A stretch of DNA of 56,622 nucleotides, taken from assembly GCA_020344055.1 (NCBI GenBank), contig CP070813.1, forward strand, positions 540,326-596,947, read 5' to 3'. Below the pieces are notes generated by a model. That model was not told the origin of the DNA, made no database searches, and saw nothing but the letters and a program-made list of their open reading frames with translations. The stretch is from Candidatus Zixiibacteriota bacterium (GTDB lineage: Bacteria; Zixibacteria; MSB-5A5; UBA10806). How positions within the stretch are numbered: position 1 is the first letter of the stretch; each line of letters begins with the position of its first letter. Shown piece after piece: positions 9,331 to 18,519 of this stretch. Both the position numbers and the translations under genes were made by a program.

Positions 9331-10458
9331 ATGGCGCACGCGTACACACCGGGCTTGATGGTGACAGAAAGGCTGAAGATAGTAAAAAAGAGGATTTTGC
9401 CTCTTAAGGGCGAAGTTGTGGTCGGGGAAGGCGATAAGGTTTCCTCGGATACGGTGGTGGCACGCACGGAACTTCCGGGAGCGGTGGAACCGATAAATGT
9501 GGCCAATATCCTTGGAGTACCTCCCCAGGATGTTCCGGATACGATGCTCAAGAAAATCGGTGAGGAGGTAGAGGAAGGCGAGGAGATAGCCAAATCCAAA
9601 TCGTTTTTCGGTCTTTTTACCTCCGCGGCAAAGGCTAAAATAAGCGGCGTCGTGGAGAATGTTTCATCGGTGACGGGCCAGGTTCTTTTGCGGGGCGCGC
9701 CGATACCGATAGAGGTTAAGGCGTATATTAACGGCGTGGTGACGGACGTTTTTGAAAATGAGGGGGTGGAGGTCACGACCTGGGGAAGTTTTGTCCAGGG
9801 GATTTTCGGTATCGGCCCGGAGACCCATGGCCCTATTAAAGTCGTATCCAGAAGCAATACGGAGATCCTCACGGACAGGGAGATAGACGATTCCTGCAAA
9901 GGGCAAGTCATAATCGGCGGATCGCTGGTGACGGCCGATGGGCTGAAGAAGGCCATCAAGGTGGGCGCAGTCGGGATCGTCGTGGGGGGATTCAGCGACA
10001 AGGATCTGCGCGATTTTCTTGGCTATGATCTCGGAGTTGCCATAACCGGAAGCGAGGAGAAGGGGATAACTCTTGTAGTGACGGAGGGTTTTGGCGAAAT
10101 CAATATGGCCCAGAAAACGTACGATCTTCTTAAAAAACACGAGGGAGAGGAGGCCTGTATTAACGGCGCCACCCAGATCAGGGCCGGAGTTATCCGACCG
10201 GAGGTAGTCATTCCCAAACCGGGCGACCTGAGCGAAATAGATCATCATGAGAGCGCCGAAAATATAGGCCTCTCTATCGGCTCGCCTATCAGGGTCATAC
10301 GCCAGCCGTATTTCGGTAAGCTTGGCAAGGTGACGGAACTCCCCGCGGAGCTTCAAAAACTGGAATCGGAATCAAAGGCGCGGGTTCTCGAGGTGGAATT
10401 CGAGGACGGCAACAGGGCTATAATACCCAGGGCGAATGTCGAGATGATCGAGGAATAA
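9331..10458 (+). CDS. Conserved-looking cytosolic protein of unknown function (barrel-sandwich-like and KOW-like parts)
   Basis: This 375-residue protein has no signal peptide or membrane segment. I do not recognise its family. The N-terminal 150 residues are rich in short beta-strands with glycine turns, such as 'LPLKGEVVVGEGDKVSSDT' and 'AKAKISGVVENVSSVTGQVL', a pattern seen in lipoyl/biotinyl or RnfC-type barrel-sandwich folds. The attachment Lys-Met motif of true biotin or lipoyl domains is absent. The C-terminal 85 residues ('SPIRVIRQPYFGKLGKV' and onward to 'DGNRAIIPRANVEMIEE') resemble a KOW/SH3-like RNA- or protein-binding barrel. It is monocistronic, with its own promoter and terminator. 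Function unknown. Confidence 0.65.
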   Translation: MAHAYTPGLMVTERLKIVKKRILPLKGEVVVGEGDKVSSDTVVARTELPGAVEPINVANILGVPPQDVPDTMLKKIGEEVEEGEEIAKSKSFFGLFTSAAKAKISGVVENVSSVTGQVLLRGAPIPIEVKAYINGVVTDVFENEGVEVTTWGSFVQGIFGIGPETHGPIKVVSRSNTEILTDREIDDSCKGQVIIGGSLVTADGLKKAIKVGAVGIVVGGFSDKDLRDFLGYDLGVAITGSEEKGITLVVTEGFGEINMAQKTYDLLKKHEGEEACINGATQIRAGVIRPEVVIPKPGDLSEIDHHESAENIGLSIGSPIRVIRQPYFGKLGKVTELPAELQKLESESKARVLEVEFEDGNRAIIPRANVEMIEE

Positions 10459-10478
10459 CCTTAGGAAAATAGTCTTTT

Positions 10479-10503
10479 CAGGGGCCGCCAGGCCCTTTTT
10501 TAG
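10479..10503 (+). terminator. Rho-independent terminator of the 375-residue unknown gene
   Basis: A GGGGCC/GGCCCT stem with loop GCCA (10481-10496) runs into a T6 tract (10496-10501). It overlaps the stop codon of the convergent methyltransferase gene. Confidence 0.7.
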
Positions 10504-11204
10504 TTTTCCGGCTTTTTATAGATTACGATGATGTTGTTTTTGAATGAGCCTAAATGAAATTTATCGATAATTCTGAAAATAGACAGGGAGATAGAATACA
10601 GTAGCCTGGATTGGCAAAGAAGATCTTCGACGAGAATAATTTCATGCAGCCTTAAAGACCCCGGGTTTGATTCAATTGTATGAGGCGTATTCATCCTGTA
10701 ATAGGTTTTAAAGGTGCCCGAGGGAGTATTCTCAAAAATCCTTTTTAAAAGGGCTTTCTTTATTCTGAAGGGGATAAGCCGGGCGAGAAGAACAAGGGGG
10801 TTTTTTTTATTTGTGGTTTGCGCGGCGAGGGTTCCGCCCGGTTTCAGGACCCTGAAAATTTCGTTTAATGTAATGCCAGGGTTTTTCAGATGCTCGAAGG
10901 TGTATCTGGAAGTTATGAAATTGAAAGAATTATTTTTTAACGGCAATTTCCCGGAATCGGCAATGACATAGGCTCCGGTTTTGTGGTCTACATGCAATTC
11001 CGGATGTCTTAGAATATCCAGTCCGACCGAAAATTCCGCTCCGGGCTGTTCCTCGATCAGTATATTCGAGCCCGCTCCTATATCAAGCCAGTACGGTTTA
11101 TCGGCAATATTCTCGAGAATAATATCTGTATATATTTCCCAGCTGAATCTAAAGCCCGGAAATCTCCACTTTGTTTTATCGACCAGATTTTCGAAAACAC
11201 CCAC
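10500..11204 (-). CDS. Class I SAM-dependent methyltransferase
   Basis: A 234-residue Methyltransf_11-type enzyme. The SAM-binding motif I is 'WLDIGAGSNILIEEQPG' (about residues 39-55). An acidic residue follows strand 2 ('VGLDILRHPEL'), and motif IV is 'FNFITSRYTFEHLKNPG' with 'VLKPGGTLAAQT' after it. The start is GTG at 11204, with a GGAG about eight bases upstream. It lies at the edge of the polysaccharide region, so sugar or lipid-linked substrates are plausible, but the acceptor cannot be told from sequence. Confidence 0.8.
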   Translation of the reverse strand: MGVFENLVDKTKWRFPGFRFSWEIYTDIILENIADKPYWLDIGAGSNILIEEQPGAEFSVGLDILRHPELHVDHKTGAYVIADSGKLPLKNNSFNFITSRYTFEHLKNPGITLNEIFRVLKPGGTLAAQTTNKKNPLVLLARLIPFRIKKALLKRIFENTPSGTFKTYYRMNTPHTIESNPGSLRLHEIILVEDLLCQSRLLYSISLSIFRIIDKFHLGSFKNNIIVIYKKPEN

Positions 11205-11372
11205 GAATCCACTCCGTTATATGACCTCTTGCCTTTGCAATTATATAATTAATAGAGGATTATGGATAGCCATAACTATTGGCGCCTGAAGTCCTCGCCG
11301 GGATAGATTATTTTATATTGCCTGCGGCAGGGAATTTCTATTATATTAACCTCAAGGGATGCAGAAAGTTAA

Positions 11373-13097
11373 ATGAGGAAAAAACCATCGAACCCGAAAA
11401 CGGCGGCCGAACTTATAAGGCTATTGACTTCCCTGAAATTCTCGTTTTCGGCGGAAGACTCCAGGTTGAAAGCGGAAATTATAGAAGATCTGGCTTCGAA
11501 AAAGCTTCTGAATCCGTTCTTACTTATGAAATACCATGAAGCGTTATGCTTCGCCCAGGCGTATCCGGACAATCCCGAAATCAAAGGTCTTGTCGATAAG
11601 GAGCTTGCCGGATTCGCGGGTCGGATCTCCTATTTTAAAGAGGTTTACGGTGATGAGGACGAGAGAATCGAGGACGCCGGGCTGGTAGATACGTTTATTA
11701 GGTATCCATATAATTATATCATGGCTCGATGGCTGGTCGATAGATATGGCGATGATGTCGATATCGACTGGGAGTACTACGCTGAAAACGAAAGTGATCC
11801 GCTTTCGGGTCTACTAAATATCTTCGCTCTTTATGTCGAGAATGACGGGATCGACGATGAGGATCTCACCACCGAGGAGTGGGTAAATACCGCCCATGCG
11901 GAAAATCAAACCTCGTTGGAGTGGCTTTTGAAAAAGCTCGATAAGCTTCCGGCATCATTTGACGTCAAGCAATATCTTTATGACGGCGCCGAGCTGATGC
12001 TGAAATGGAGAATCGGAAAATCCCGGGCCGCGAGCACCCTGGCGATGACTTCCCGACCGGTCATTTATTATCAAAAAGGTCCATTGAAAAAACACCGTTT
12101 CGATCTGCGGCATATATCCAAAAGCAGGCCTCCCGATATCAGGCTTCTTTCAGAGAAGGATGGGAAAAAGGTAATTGAGACTCAGATTCTGGCGTTGTTG
12201 CCGAGGCACAGGGAACTTTATCCCACCTCATACGCGAATCCATCGGAAGTATATGTCACCTCGCCCGGCAGGGGGCTGGAAATCTACATGGTCGGGATGA
12301 AACCGCAAAATCGCATGCCCCTGGAGACGAATTACAGTGGTCTTTTGATAAAAAACGGCGTTCCTATCGGGTACGCCATATCGGTGCTGCTTTTTGAACG
12401 ATGCGAGATAGCCATCAATGTATTCGATATGTTCCGGTCGGGCGAAGCATCGATAATTTTCAATCATTTTTTCAAGGTATTTTATCATCATTTCGGCGGC
12501 CGGGCATTCCTGATGCGTAAATGGCAGGTGGGGCATGAAAACGAAGAGGGTCTGCAATCGGGATCGTTCTGGTTCTATTATAAGCTCGGTTTCCGCTCCA
12601 TTATTTCCGAGGTGGATGATCTGGCAAGAGCCGAAGCGGAGAAAATCAATAAAGATAGATCTTATAGATGCGATATTAAGACTTTAAAGCGACTGGCCTT
12701 GAGCGATCTTCTGGTGGATTTAAGACCAAAACCGAGAAAACCGTTTCGGGAATTACAGGTCGCTAAAATCGGTATGGCGGTAACGGAGATGATAGCGGCC
12801 GATTTCGGGGGAGATGGCAATAAGGCTTTTCGAGATTCGAAACGGCAGGTTTTATCGGCGCTGGGAATTACCGATTTGAATAAATGGCCCGGGAATGAAC
12901 GGCTTTGTTTTGACCGATGGTGTCCTCTTCTGAACCTGATCGGCGATCTAACCGATTGGAATAAAAGGGATAAAAGGCGGTTAATCGAGATAATTAAGGC
13001 CAAGGGCGCCAGGAGGGAAAGACGGTTTGTTTCTCTTATGCAGAAGCATGGTAAGTTTAACGATGCTTTAACAAAGGTCGCCGAGGGCCGTGATTGA
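11373..13097 (+). CDS. Uncharacterised 574-residue protein, possible divergent GNAT-like core
   Basis: I do not recognise this family. There is no signal peptide or membrane span. Residues 1-200 look helical and acidic, with many Asp/Glu ('EVYGDEDERIEDAGLVD'). Residues 285-420 alternate strands and helices in a way that recalls GNAT acyltransferases: 'LLIKNGVPIGYAISVLLFER', a helix, then 'SGSFWFYYKLGFRSI', which resembles the closing 'YxKLGF' of that fold. The final 130 residues are basic and helical. A GTC-type glycosyltransferase-like gene follows 27 bases downstream, so it probably belongs to the surface-polysaccharide set. Function is uncertain. Confidence 0.6.
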   Translation: MRKKPSNPKTAAELIRLLTSLKFSFSAEDSRLKAEIIEDLASKKLLNPFLLMKYHEALCFAQAYPDNPEIKGLVDKELAGFAGRISYFKEVYGDEDERIEDAGLVDTFIRYPYNYIMARWLVDRYGDDVDIDWEYYAENESDPLSGLLNIFALYVENDGIDDEDLTTEEWVNTAHAENQTSLEWLLKKLDKLPASFDVKQYLYDGAELMLKWRIGKSRAASTLAMTSRPVIYYQKGPLKKHRFDLRHISKSRPPDIRLLSEKDGKKVIETQILALLPRHRELYPTSYANPSEVYVTSPGRGLEIYMVGMKPQNRMPLETNYSGLLIKNGVPIGYAISVLLFERCEIAINVFDMFRSGEASIIFNHFFKVFYHHFGGRAFLMRKWQVGHENEEGLQSGSFWFYYKLGFRSIISEVDDLARAEAEKINKDRSYRCDIKTLKRLALSDLLVDLRPKPRKPFRELQVAKIGMAVTEMIAADFGGDGNKAFRDSKRQVLSALGITDLNKWPGNERLCFDRWCPLLNLIGDLTDWNKRDKRRLIEIIKAKGARRERRFVSLMQKHGKFNDALTKVAEGRD

Positions 13098-13124
13098 TCA
13101 GCGCTTTCCGGGATCGGAGCCACA

Positions 13125-14744
13125 TTGAATATTAAAGAAGAACACTCTAAATATCTGCCTCTTTTTATATTTCTACTTATTTCAATATTATATATCCTCA
13201 CCATGCCCGCGAAATTCATAATCCAGGATAGCGCGGCGGAGATCCGGCTGGCATTATCGGAACATCCGGGGATAAGATCCAGCCATCTTCTGACGACTCC
13301 GCTTTTCGGGCTTCTGTTGCGATTGGATCGCCTTTTCGGTCTCGGTGATAATTCGTTTATAATTGTCCAGATACTTAATATCATGCTAAGTATCGGATGC
13401 GCTGTCATACTGTATTTGATGCTGAAAAGGTTGCTTCGCGACCGGAACAGTGCGTTATACCTGGTTCTGTTTTTCAGCATATCCAATGTGGTCTGGAATC
13501 AGTCCATAGCGGCGGAAACCGGAATGCTATCTCAGGTATGTTTGACATTGTCACTGTATTTTCTACTTAATTGCATAAGCGCCCGGGGGAATCGTTATTT
13601 CTCGGCGGCGGTGTCGCTGGGGTTTGTCTCGATAGGCGTCTTATTTTCCACATACATGGCAATATTTGTTCCTTTCACGCTCGTTATATTGTGGGTCGCG
13701 GTTGATCGAAGCGTAGTTTCACGGGCAAAAATAATTATAATCATGTCGTCCACGTTATTGTTTTTTATGGCAATGCCGTTTTTAATCGGGGCTTACCTCG
13801 ACGGGGTGGATTCAATCTCGGGATTTTTGAAATGGATGACAACCCATTCGGAGCAGGACCGGCTGTCGGGAATTTCCATATTACGACCCGAGAGTATATT
13901 CAGAGCGGCGGCCGGTATCGTATCGACATTTGTTGACACCAGGGGCGGACTGACTTACGTAAAATTGCTGGCACGGGGAGAACCGATTGTCGGCATACCG
14001 GCGACTTCTTTGATATATCTGGCGGTGGGATTATTGATAACCGTCTCGGTTTTTTCGCTTTCGATCAGGGGAATCGCGAAAAACAGAAAAGGCTTGCTGG
14101 TGTATTATTGCATATTCAACCTGATATTGCTTTTTATTTTTAATCTATTCTGGCTGGGAAGCGACCCGCAATTCTGGATGCCGGGACTGCCGTTGTTATT
14201 GATTCTATCGGGGTACGGTATCGTGAGCATAAAGCAATCTACCATATCAAAAGTGTTAATGATTTTTTTTAAAGTCGGGTTGCTGAGCGGTTTATTGATA
14301 ATTAATACTCCCCGCGATCTTCCTTCGATCGCGTTTCCCGACGGAGGGGATGATTTAAAAAGAGCCAAACTTTTCGCGGAGGATCTCCAGGAAGGTGACG
14401 TTATATTTTCTCCCGGATGGAACTGGACCGAATACATTGTCAACCTGCGAAGAGATGTTCGCCTGGTTAACCTTGTATACAGCGATGAGATTGGGCGCGA
14501 TGAATCTTTTTACGTGGATCTGGATAATATCATATTGAAGACGCTGGCGGATGATAAGAAAGTGTATTTTGAGGGTTTAAGCGGGCCTAAGACGGCAAGG
14601 CAGTATGGCGCGTGGCAGATGTTTGAAAATCATCGAGGCCTATCTCGAGAGGAAGTGTTTAAATATTTAGATACGACATATAAAATTCGGCATATCGATG
14701 ATCGGGAGGGGAAGGATTTAATTTTATTATATTCCGTGAAGTAA
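13125..14744 (+). CDS. Multi-spanning membrane protein, GT-C glycosyltransferase-like
   Basis: A 539-residue protein with roughly ten predicted membrane segments and a short C-terminal soluble tail (about residues 410-539). An N-terminal acidic loop between segments 1 and 2 ('IIQDSAAEIRLALSEHPG') sits where GT-C enzymes carry their catalytic aspartate. The overall shape recalls the DUF2723/PMT group, which transfers sugars from lipid-linked donors on the outer face of the membrane. The start is TTG, preceded by CGGAG at 13115-13119. It is 27 bases behind the unknown gene and probably co-transcribed. The assignment rests on topology, not a clear family motif. Confidence 0.6.
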   Translation: MNIKEEHSKYLPLFIFLLISILYILTMPAKFIIQDSAAEIRLALSEHPGIRSSHLLTTPLFGLLLRLDRLFGLGDNSFIIVQILNIMLSIGCAVILYLMLKRLLRDRNSALYLVLFFSISNVVWNQSIAAETGMLSQVCLTLSLYFLLNCISARGNRYFSAAVSLGFVSIGVLFSTYMAIFVPFTLVILWVAVDRSVVSRAKIIIIMSSTLLFFMAMPFLIGAYLDGVDSISGFLKWMTTHSEQDRLSGISILRPESIFRAAAGIVSTFVDTRGGLTYVKLLARGEPIVGIPATSLIYLAVGLLITVSVFSLSIRGIAKNRKGLLVYYCIFNLILLFIFNLFWLGSDPQFWMPGLPLLLILSGYGIVSIKQSTISKVLMIFFKVGLLSGLLIINTPRDLPSIAFPDGGDDLKRAKLFAEDLQEGDVIFSPGWNWTEYIVNLRRDVRLVNLVYSDEIGRDESFYVDLDNIILKTLADDKKVYFEGLSGPKTARQYGAWQMFENHRGLSREEVFKYLDTTYKIRHIDDREGKDLILLYSVK

Positions 14745-14867
14745 TCCCTGACAATCCGGGTATTGCCGGCCGATTTTTCCCGCCATTAATAAAAACCATT
14801 TCTCAATTCAACCTTGATTTCAGGGTGGCGTGATTTAATCTGCAAAGGTCATATTAACGCGGCCTTA

Positions 14868-16313
14868 TTATTCCTTCTTTACTATCGTATATATATTATC
14901 GGAATATATTTTTCTACCGGAAAGGCCTCTCTCTTGAATCTGGCCGTAAGGATGGTTAATAAGGATATTAGAACCGTTCTCGTCGTAGTAAATTGACGTC
15001 AAAGGCAATCCGATATATTTTACGGGCCCGAAATTATGAGTCCCGACCTCGTTATAGGCGTCCTTAATATAGTTCAAGTTCCAGGCCCAGAGGGCTATAT
15101 GGCAGCCCAGAAGAACACTGGGAGGGTCATTGGTGTCGACAAACTCGGTTTTGATTGCCTGATCGTGAAAATTAGTTTTTAAAACACTCAGCGCATTTTC
15201 AAAAGGCCGGGCGTGCACGTTCCAGAACCTAAAGCTTACTATAATACTGGTGGAATAAGTGATTATCACCCAGAGGATAATAAGTTTTCGCAGTTTTTCC
15301 TCGGCTACGGACCACAGGGAAAATAAAGCGATTATCCCGATAAAAACGACTCTGGATCCGTGTTCCCAGGAGCCAAAAATCTCGCCGCGGGGGAGGATGA
15401 CCCCGAAAATACAAGTCGCGAAAGAAAAAACAAATAATCCGACCCGGGATTTATTCTTGTAAGCATATATCAAGGCGTTGACTGTAATGACCAGGCCGAG
15501 GGCAATAAGGAGAATGGATTCCCACCACCTGTCGGTCACGTATAAAGGCCTGATCAATTGTATTAATTGTTTTTTAAACGAAGACCATTGGATAAGGGTA
15601 TTTGTAGAAGGGGAACCCTCCAGAATAATCGAAAGGACAATGAATCCGATAGTCAGGCTCCATCCCGATAGCATGCTTTTCCAATTCCATGCGAGCGGAT
15701 TGTACCACATTCTGTTGTTGCCGGTATTCATTAATATCGTAATACAATCAAAAATAAATAACGCTATCAACGGAGTGGGATGCATCAAGAAAGTAAATAG
15801 CCTGGTCAACATGACCAATAGGAGGAAAAACCTGCTTCGAGCATATTTGATCGACACCGCCATACTGAACAACGCCATCGTTATTCCCAGGAGCAACGGC
15901 CAGAATCCCCAGTGGTAAAAATAGTTGAAAGTCAGGGGGAATCCAATCAACCTGGTCCATTTGCTCTCTGGATTGATGGCACTGACGAGGAAATAAACGG
16001 AAAAGGGGAATAAGACAGCGTATAACGACAACGCCAATTTTGTCCCGCTTACTACTCCGAAAAGGCCCATAAAACCGGCCAGTATCAGTTGCGGCAGCTC
16101 ATAGGTGGAGAGGGCCAGGTTCAGGATATAGGGATAGTCGCTCGGATTTGCATTGAAAAGTAAATCTAAAAGTGCTTTGGAGACGGCGGCATGCATGGGC
16201 ATATCTGCCGACAAAGGATGGCGATAAAACCAGACGAAGCTCATATTGATTAATGAAAAAAGAACTAATACACCATAGAAGATGGTATTTCCGTATTTGG
16301 TATCACTCGCCAT
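14868..16313 (-). CDS. Multi-spanning membrane protein, GT-C-like, function unassigned
   Basis: A 481-residue integral membrane protein with about ten hydrophobic helices and a C-terminal soluble segment (about 385-481). An early loop 'YRHPLSADMPMHAAVSKALL' carries Asp and His where GT-C proteins have catalytic residues. A conserved-looking 'FNYFYHWGFWPLLLGITMAL' lies near residue 128. It is convergent with the 539-residue GT-C-like gene and shares its layout. I infer a role in transferring or polymerising surface sugars, but no diagnostic motif is visible. Confidence 0.55.
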   Translation of the reverse strand: MASDTKYGNTIFYGVLVLFSLINMSFVWFYRHPLSADMPMHAAVSKALLDLLFNANPSDYPYILNLALSTYELPQLILAGFMGLFGVVSGTKLALSLYAVLFPFSVYFLVSAINPESKWTRLIGFPLTFNYFYHWGFWPLLLGITMALFSMAVSIKYARSRFFLLLVMLTRLFTFLMHPTPLIALFIFDCITILMNTGNNRMWYNPLAWNWKSMLSGWSLTIGFIVLSIILEGSPSTNTLIQWSSFKKQLIQLIRPLYVTDRWWESILLIALGLVITVNALIYAYKNKSRVGLFVFSFATCIFGVILPRGEIFGSWEHGSRVVFIGIIALFSLWSVAEEKLRKLIILWVIITYSTSIIVSFRFWNVHARPFENALSVLKTNFHDQAIKTEFVDTNDPPSVLLGCHIALWAWNLNYIKDAYNEVGTHNFGPVKYIGLPLTSIYYDENGSNILINHPYGQIQERGLSGRKIYSDNIYTIVKKE

Positions 16314-16592
16314 TAACGGTCGATCCTCGATAAGGCCTCTTTAGGCTTAATATTCTCCAACGTGGCCCATTTATTATATAATATCATTTTTCTGCGGTCA
16401 AGTGCCATCTATAAGCGTTTCGGGGATCGATTGCCCCGTCTTTTCGCGAACCGTTATTTTACGGTCATAAATTATTGTATTAAAAAAAGCGAGTTGGTTT
16501 TTTTCAATGGAATGTTATGGGGCGGTGCCGGGATAATCCCGGCTGTGCTTACGCTGGATTCTCCGAAAATAGGAAAATAATTAATTAATGTC
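16314..16592. other. Intergenic region without a convincing gene
   Basis: A 328-base divergent gap, of which the last 50 bases hold a promoter. A 72-codon open frame on the plus strand (16362-16580) lacks a ribosome site and protein-like composition. A perfect palindrome GCCGGGA-TAA-TCCCGGC is at 16527-16543. Confidence 0.4.
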
Positions 16593-16621
16593 TTGACGCG
16601 TTACGATATTACGATTATAGA
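16593..16621 (+). promoter_or_regulatory. Sigma-70-type promoter of the FemAB/GNAT fusion gene
   Basis: TTGACG (16593-16598), a 17-base spacer and TATAGA (16616-16621) lie just upstream of the ribosome site GAGGAG (16631-16636) and the GTG start at 16642. The predicted leader is about 14 bases. Confidence 0.6.
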
Positions 16622-16641
16622 ATTCGTATTGAGGAGAAAGT

Positions 16642-18351
16642 GTGTTAACAATAGAGATTGTAGACGACATTGCGGCTTTCGCGCGGCTGAAACCGATCTG
16701 GAACGATTTGCTGCGCCAGAGCCGGAATTATAATATCTTCATTTCCTTCGAGTGGCTTTACAGTTGGTGGCAGGTTTTTGGAGAGGGACGCCGGCTTTAC
16801 ATTCTCCTCGTTAGATCGGATGATGAGATCGTGGGTATCGCTCCGTTGATGCGAAGTCCCGGAGCAAAAAAAACCGTGATTGAATTTATAGGCACACCCG
16901 ACAATGATTATTCGGATTTTATCTTATCAGGCGAGAGCGAGAACATCGTTAACAAAATAATATCATATCTTCTGGAGCGTAAATGGGATTGGTCGGTTTT
17001 GAATCTTAGCCAGATTCCTGATTCGTCTCCGACGATTTCAATATTGGAGGGGATAACCGATTCATGGAAAAACAAATGCTTCATAAGGCAGGGCGATTTA
17101 TGTCCCACTTATATTTATGAGGGATCGGATGAAAAGAGGGGGGAATTTTCCGTAAAAATAAGCAGAAGGCATAAACCCAAAATAAATTACTTCAAAAAAA
17201 ACGGAGAGCCGGAAATCCATTACATTGGAGATCCCGAAAAGATTGAACGGAGATTAACAGATTTTTATACATTTCATATAAACCGCTGGCGCGGCACGAA
17301 TACGCCAAGCAATTTTACTCAGAAACGTTATCGCGATTTTTATTCCGGATTGATTCGGGAACTGGGAAGCGAAAAGAGAATTTTCTTGATGGAAATGATT
17401 TATAATTCAAGGCCGGTGTCGTTTTACCTTGGTTTTAATTTCGAAACGGTGGTTTATCTATATACGCCGACATATAACGTATATTACAGGAAATACTCTC
17501 CGGGCGAGATTATACATTATTACATTCTGGAATATTTTATCAGGAATGGATTTAATGAGGTGAATCTGGGCCGCGGTGGAGAGCCATATAAATATAGGTT
17601 TTCAAACAAGATCCGCTCCAATTATCGGGTCACGATGTACCGAAGCACCTTATCTTTTTTTATGGCGTTGTTATATAACAAATTGAGAGGCCTTTATATT
17701 ATCAATACGCTAAAAAAGCGATGGAACATTCGACGTTATTTGGAAGCGTTACGGCGAATTCTCCGAGGAGGAGGTTTGCTAAATATGATAAAGGGCATTT
17801 TTATCCGGTTTCTAAAGATGCTTTACGATTATAGAGGCGTTTTTCTTTTTGAAAGCTATAAGATTCAGGAGGCTTGCGAAAATTCCGGTATTTCGTTACA
17901 TAAGCTCGAAAGCGATAGGGCGGATGAAATATGCTCATTTTTGGGGTATACTATTGACTCAAGCGATCATAATAATATTCTGGCCAGACTGGACATGAAC
18001 CGGCAATGTCTGGCGGCGAAGCATCATGATTCTATCATCGGGCTATGCTGGTTATCCTATGACGAGATGCGCCTGGATGAAATAAACCGGACGATACGGT
18101 TATCCGATAATGAGGCCTTTGCATATGACCTGAATATTTCGCCTGTATTTAATGAGCAGGATATTTATTTCTTTTTATTAGCGCGCCTCGCAGCTGACCT
18201 TCAGCCTAAAAATATCAAACTGCTGATTTCGTGCAAATCTGATGATACCGTTATGATCTCCAGGCTCCAACAGGCAGGATTCAAATTGAACCGGGCCCTT
18301 CGATATGTTAGAATTCTGGGTATAAAAGTGTATACGCGCGGGCGGAATTAA
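16642..18351 (+). CDS. FemAB/CelD-like acyltransferase with an extra C-terminal GNAT-like domain
   Basis: A 569-residue protein. Residues 1-340 fit the FemAB-like/CelD (Acetyltransf_6) family: 'WNDLLRQSRNYNIFISFEWL' near the start, then the late block 'SFYLGFNFETVVYLYTPTYN' and 'EVNLGRGGEPYKYRFSNKI'. These enzymes transfer acyl or aminoacyl groups in exopolysaccharide and peptidoglycan pathways. Residues 385-565 form a second part with GNAT-like features: 'LAAKHHDSIIGLCWLSYDEM', and 'LQQAGFKLNRALRYVRILGI' at the end. A basic, Tyr/Arg-rich linker (about 335-385) joins them. The start is GTG with a strong GAGGAG. It has its own promoter and probably acts on the locally made polysaccharide. Confidence 0.7.
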   Translation: MLTIEIVDDIAAFARLKPIWNDLLRQSRNYNIFISFEWLYSWWQVFGEGRRLYILLVRSDDEIVGIAPLMRSPGAKKTVIEFIGTPDNDYSDFILSGESENIVNKIISYLLERKWDWSVLNLSQIPDSSPTISILEGITDSWKNKCFIRQGDLCPTYIYEGSDEKRGEFSVKISRRHKPKINYFKKNGEPEIHYIGDPEKIERRLTDFYTFHINRWRGTNTPSNFTQKRYRDFYSGLIRELGSEKRIFLMEMIYNSRPVSFYLGFNFETVVYLYTPTYNVYYRKYSPGEIIHYYILEYFIRNGFNEVNLGRGGEPYKYRFSNKIRSNYRVTMYRSTLSFFMALLYNKLRGLYIINTLKKRWNIRRYLEALRRILRGGGLLNMIKGIFIRFLKMLYDYRGVFLFESYKIQEACENSGISLHKLESDRADEICSFLGYTIDSSDHNNILARLDMNRQCLAAKHHDSIIGLCWLSYDEMRLDEINRTIRLSDNEAFAYDLNISPVFNEQDIYFFLLARLAADLQPKNIKLLISCKSDDTVMISRLQQAGFKLNRALRYVRILGIKVYTRGRN

Positions 18352-18519
18352 AGTGGAGCCTGGAAACCAAGTTCGCGCTGGATAGGTTTAATAGAGATTA
18401 GAGTTCTTTGCAATAAATAACTGAATTTTGCCGTAAGATTTTGCGTGGATTATTCCGATAATAGCCTTGGGAGCTACGACGGCAAGATCGATTCTTCACT
18501 CGAGTTAAGGAGGCTTTTC

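Noticed and set aside
11279..11539. 86-codon frame overlapping the start of the 574-residue gene
   Set aside because: It is out of frame with the long gene, lacks a ribosome site and ends early; a shadow frame.
16362..16580. 72-codon plus-strand frame in the 328-base gap before the FemAB/GNAT gene
   Set aside because: GTG start without Shine-Dalgarno, and the sigma-70 promoter of the next gene lies after it. Composition is not convincing.
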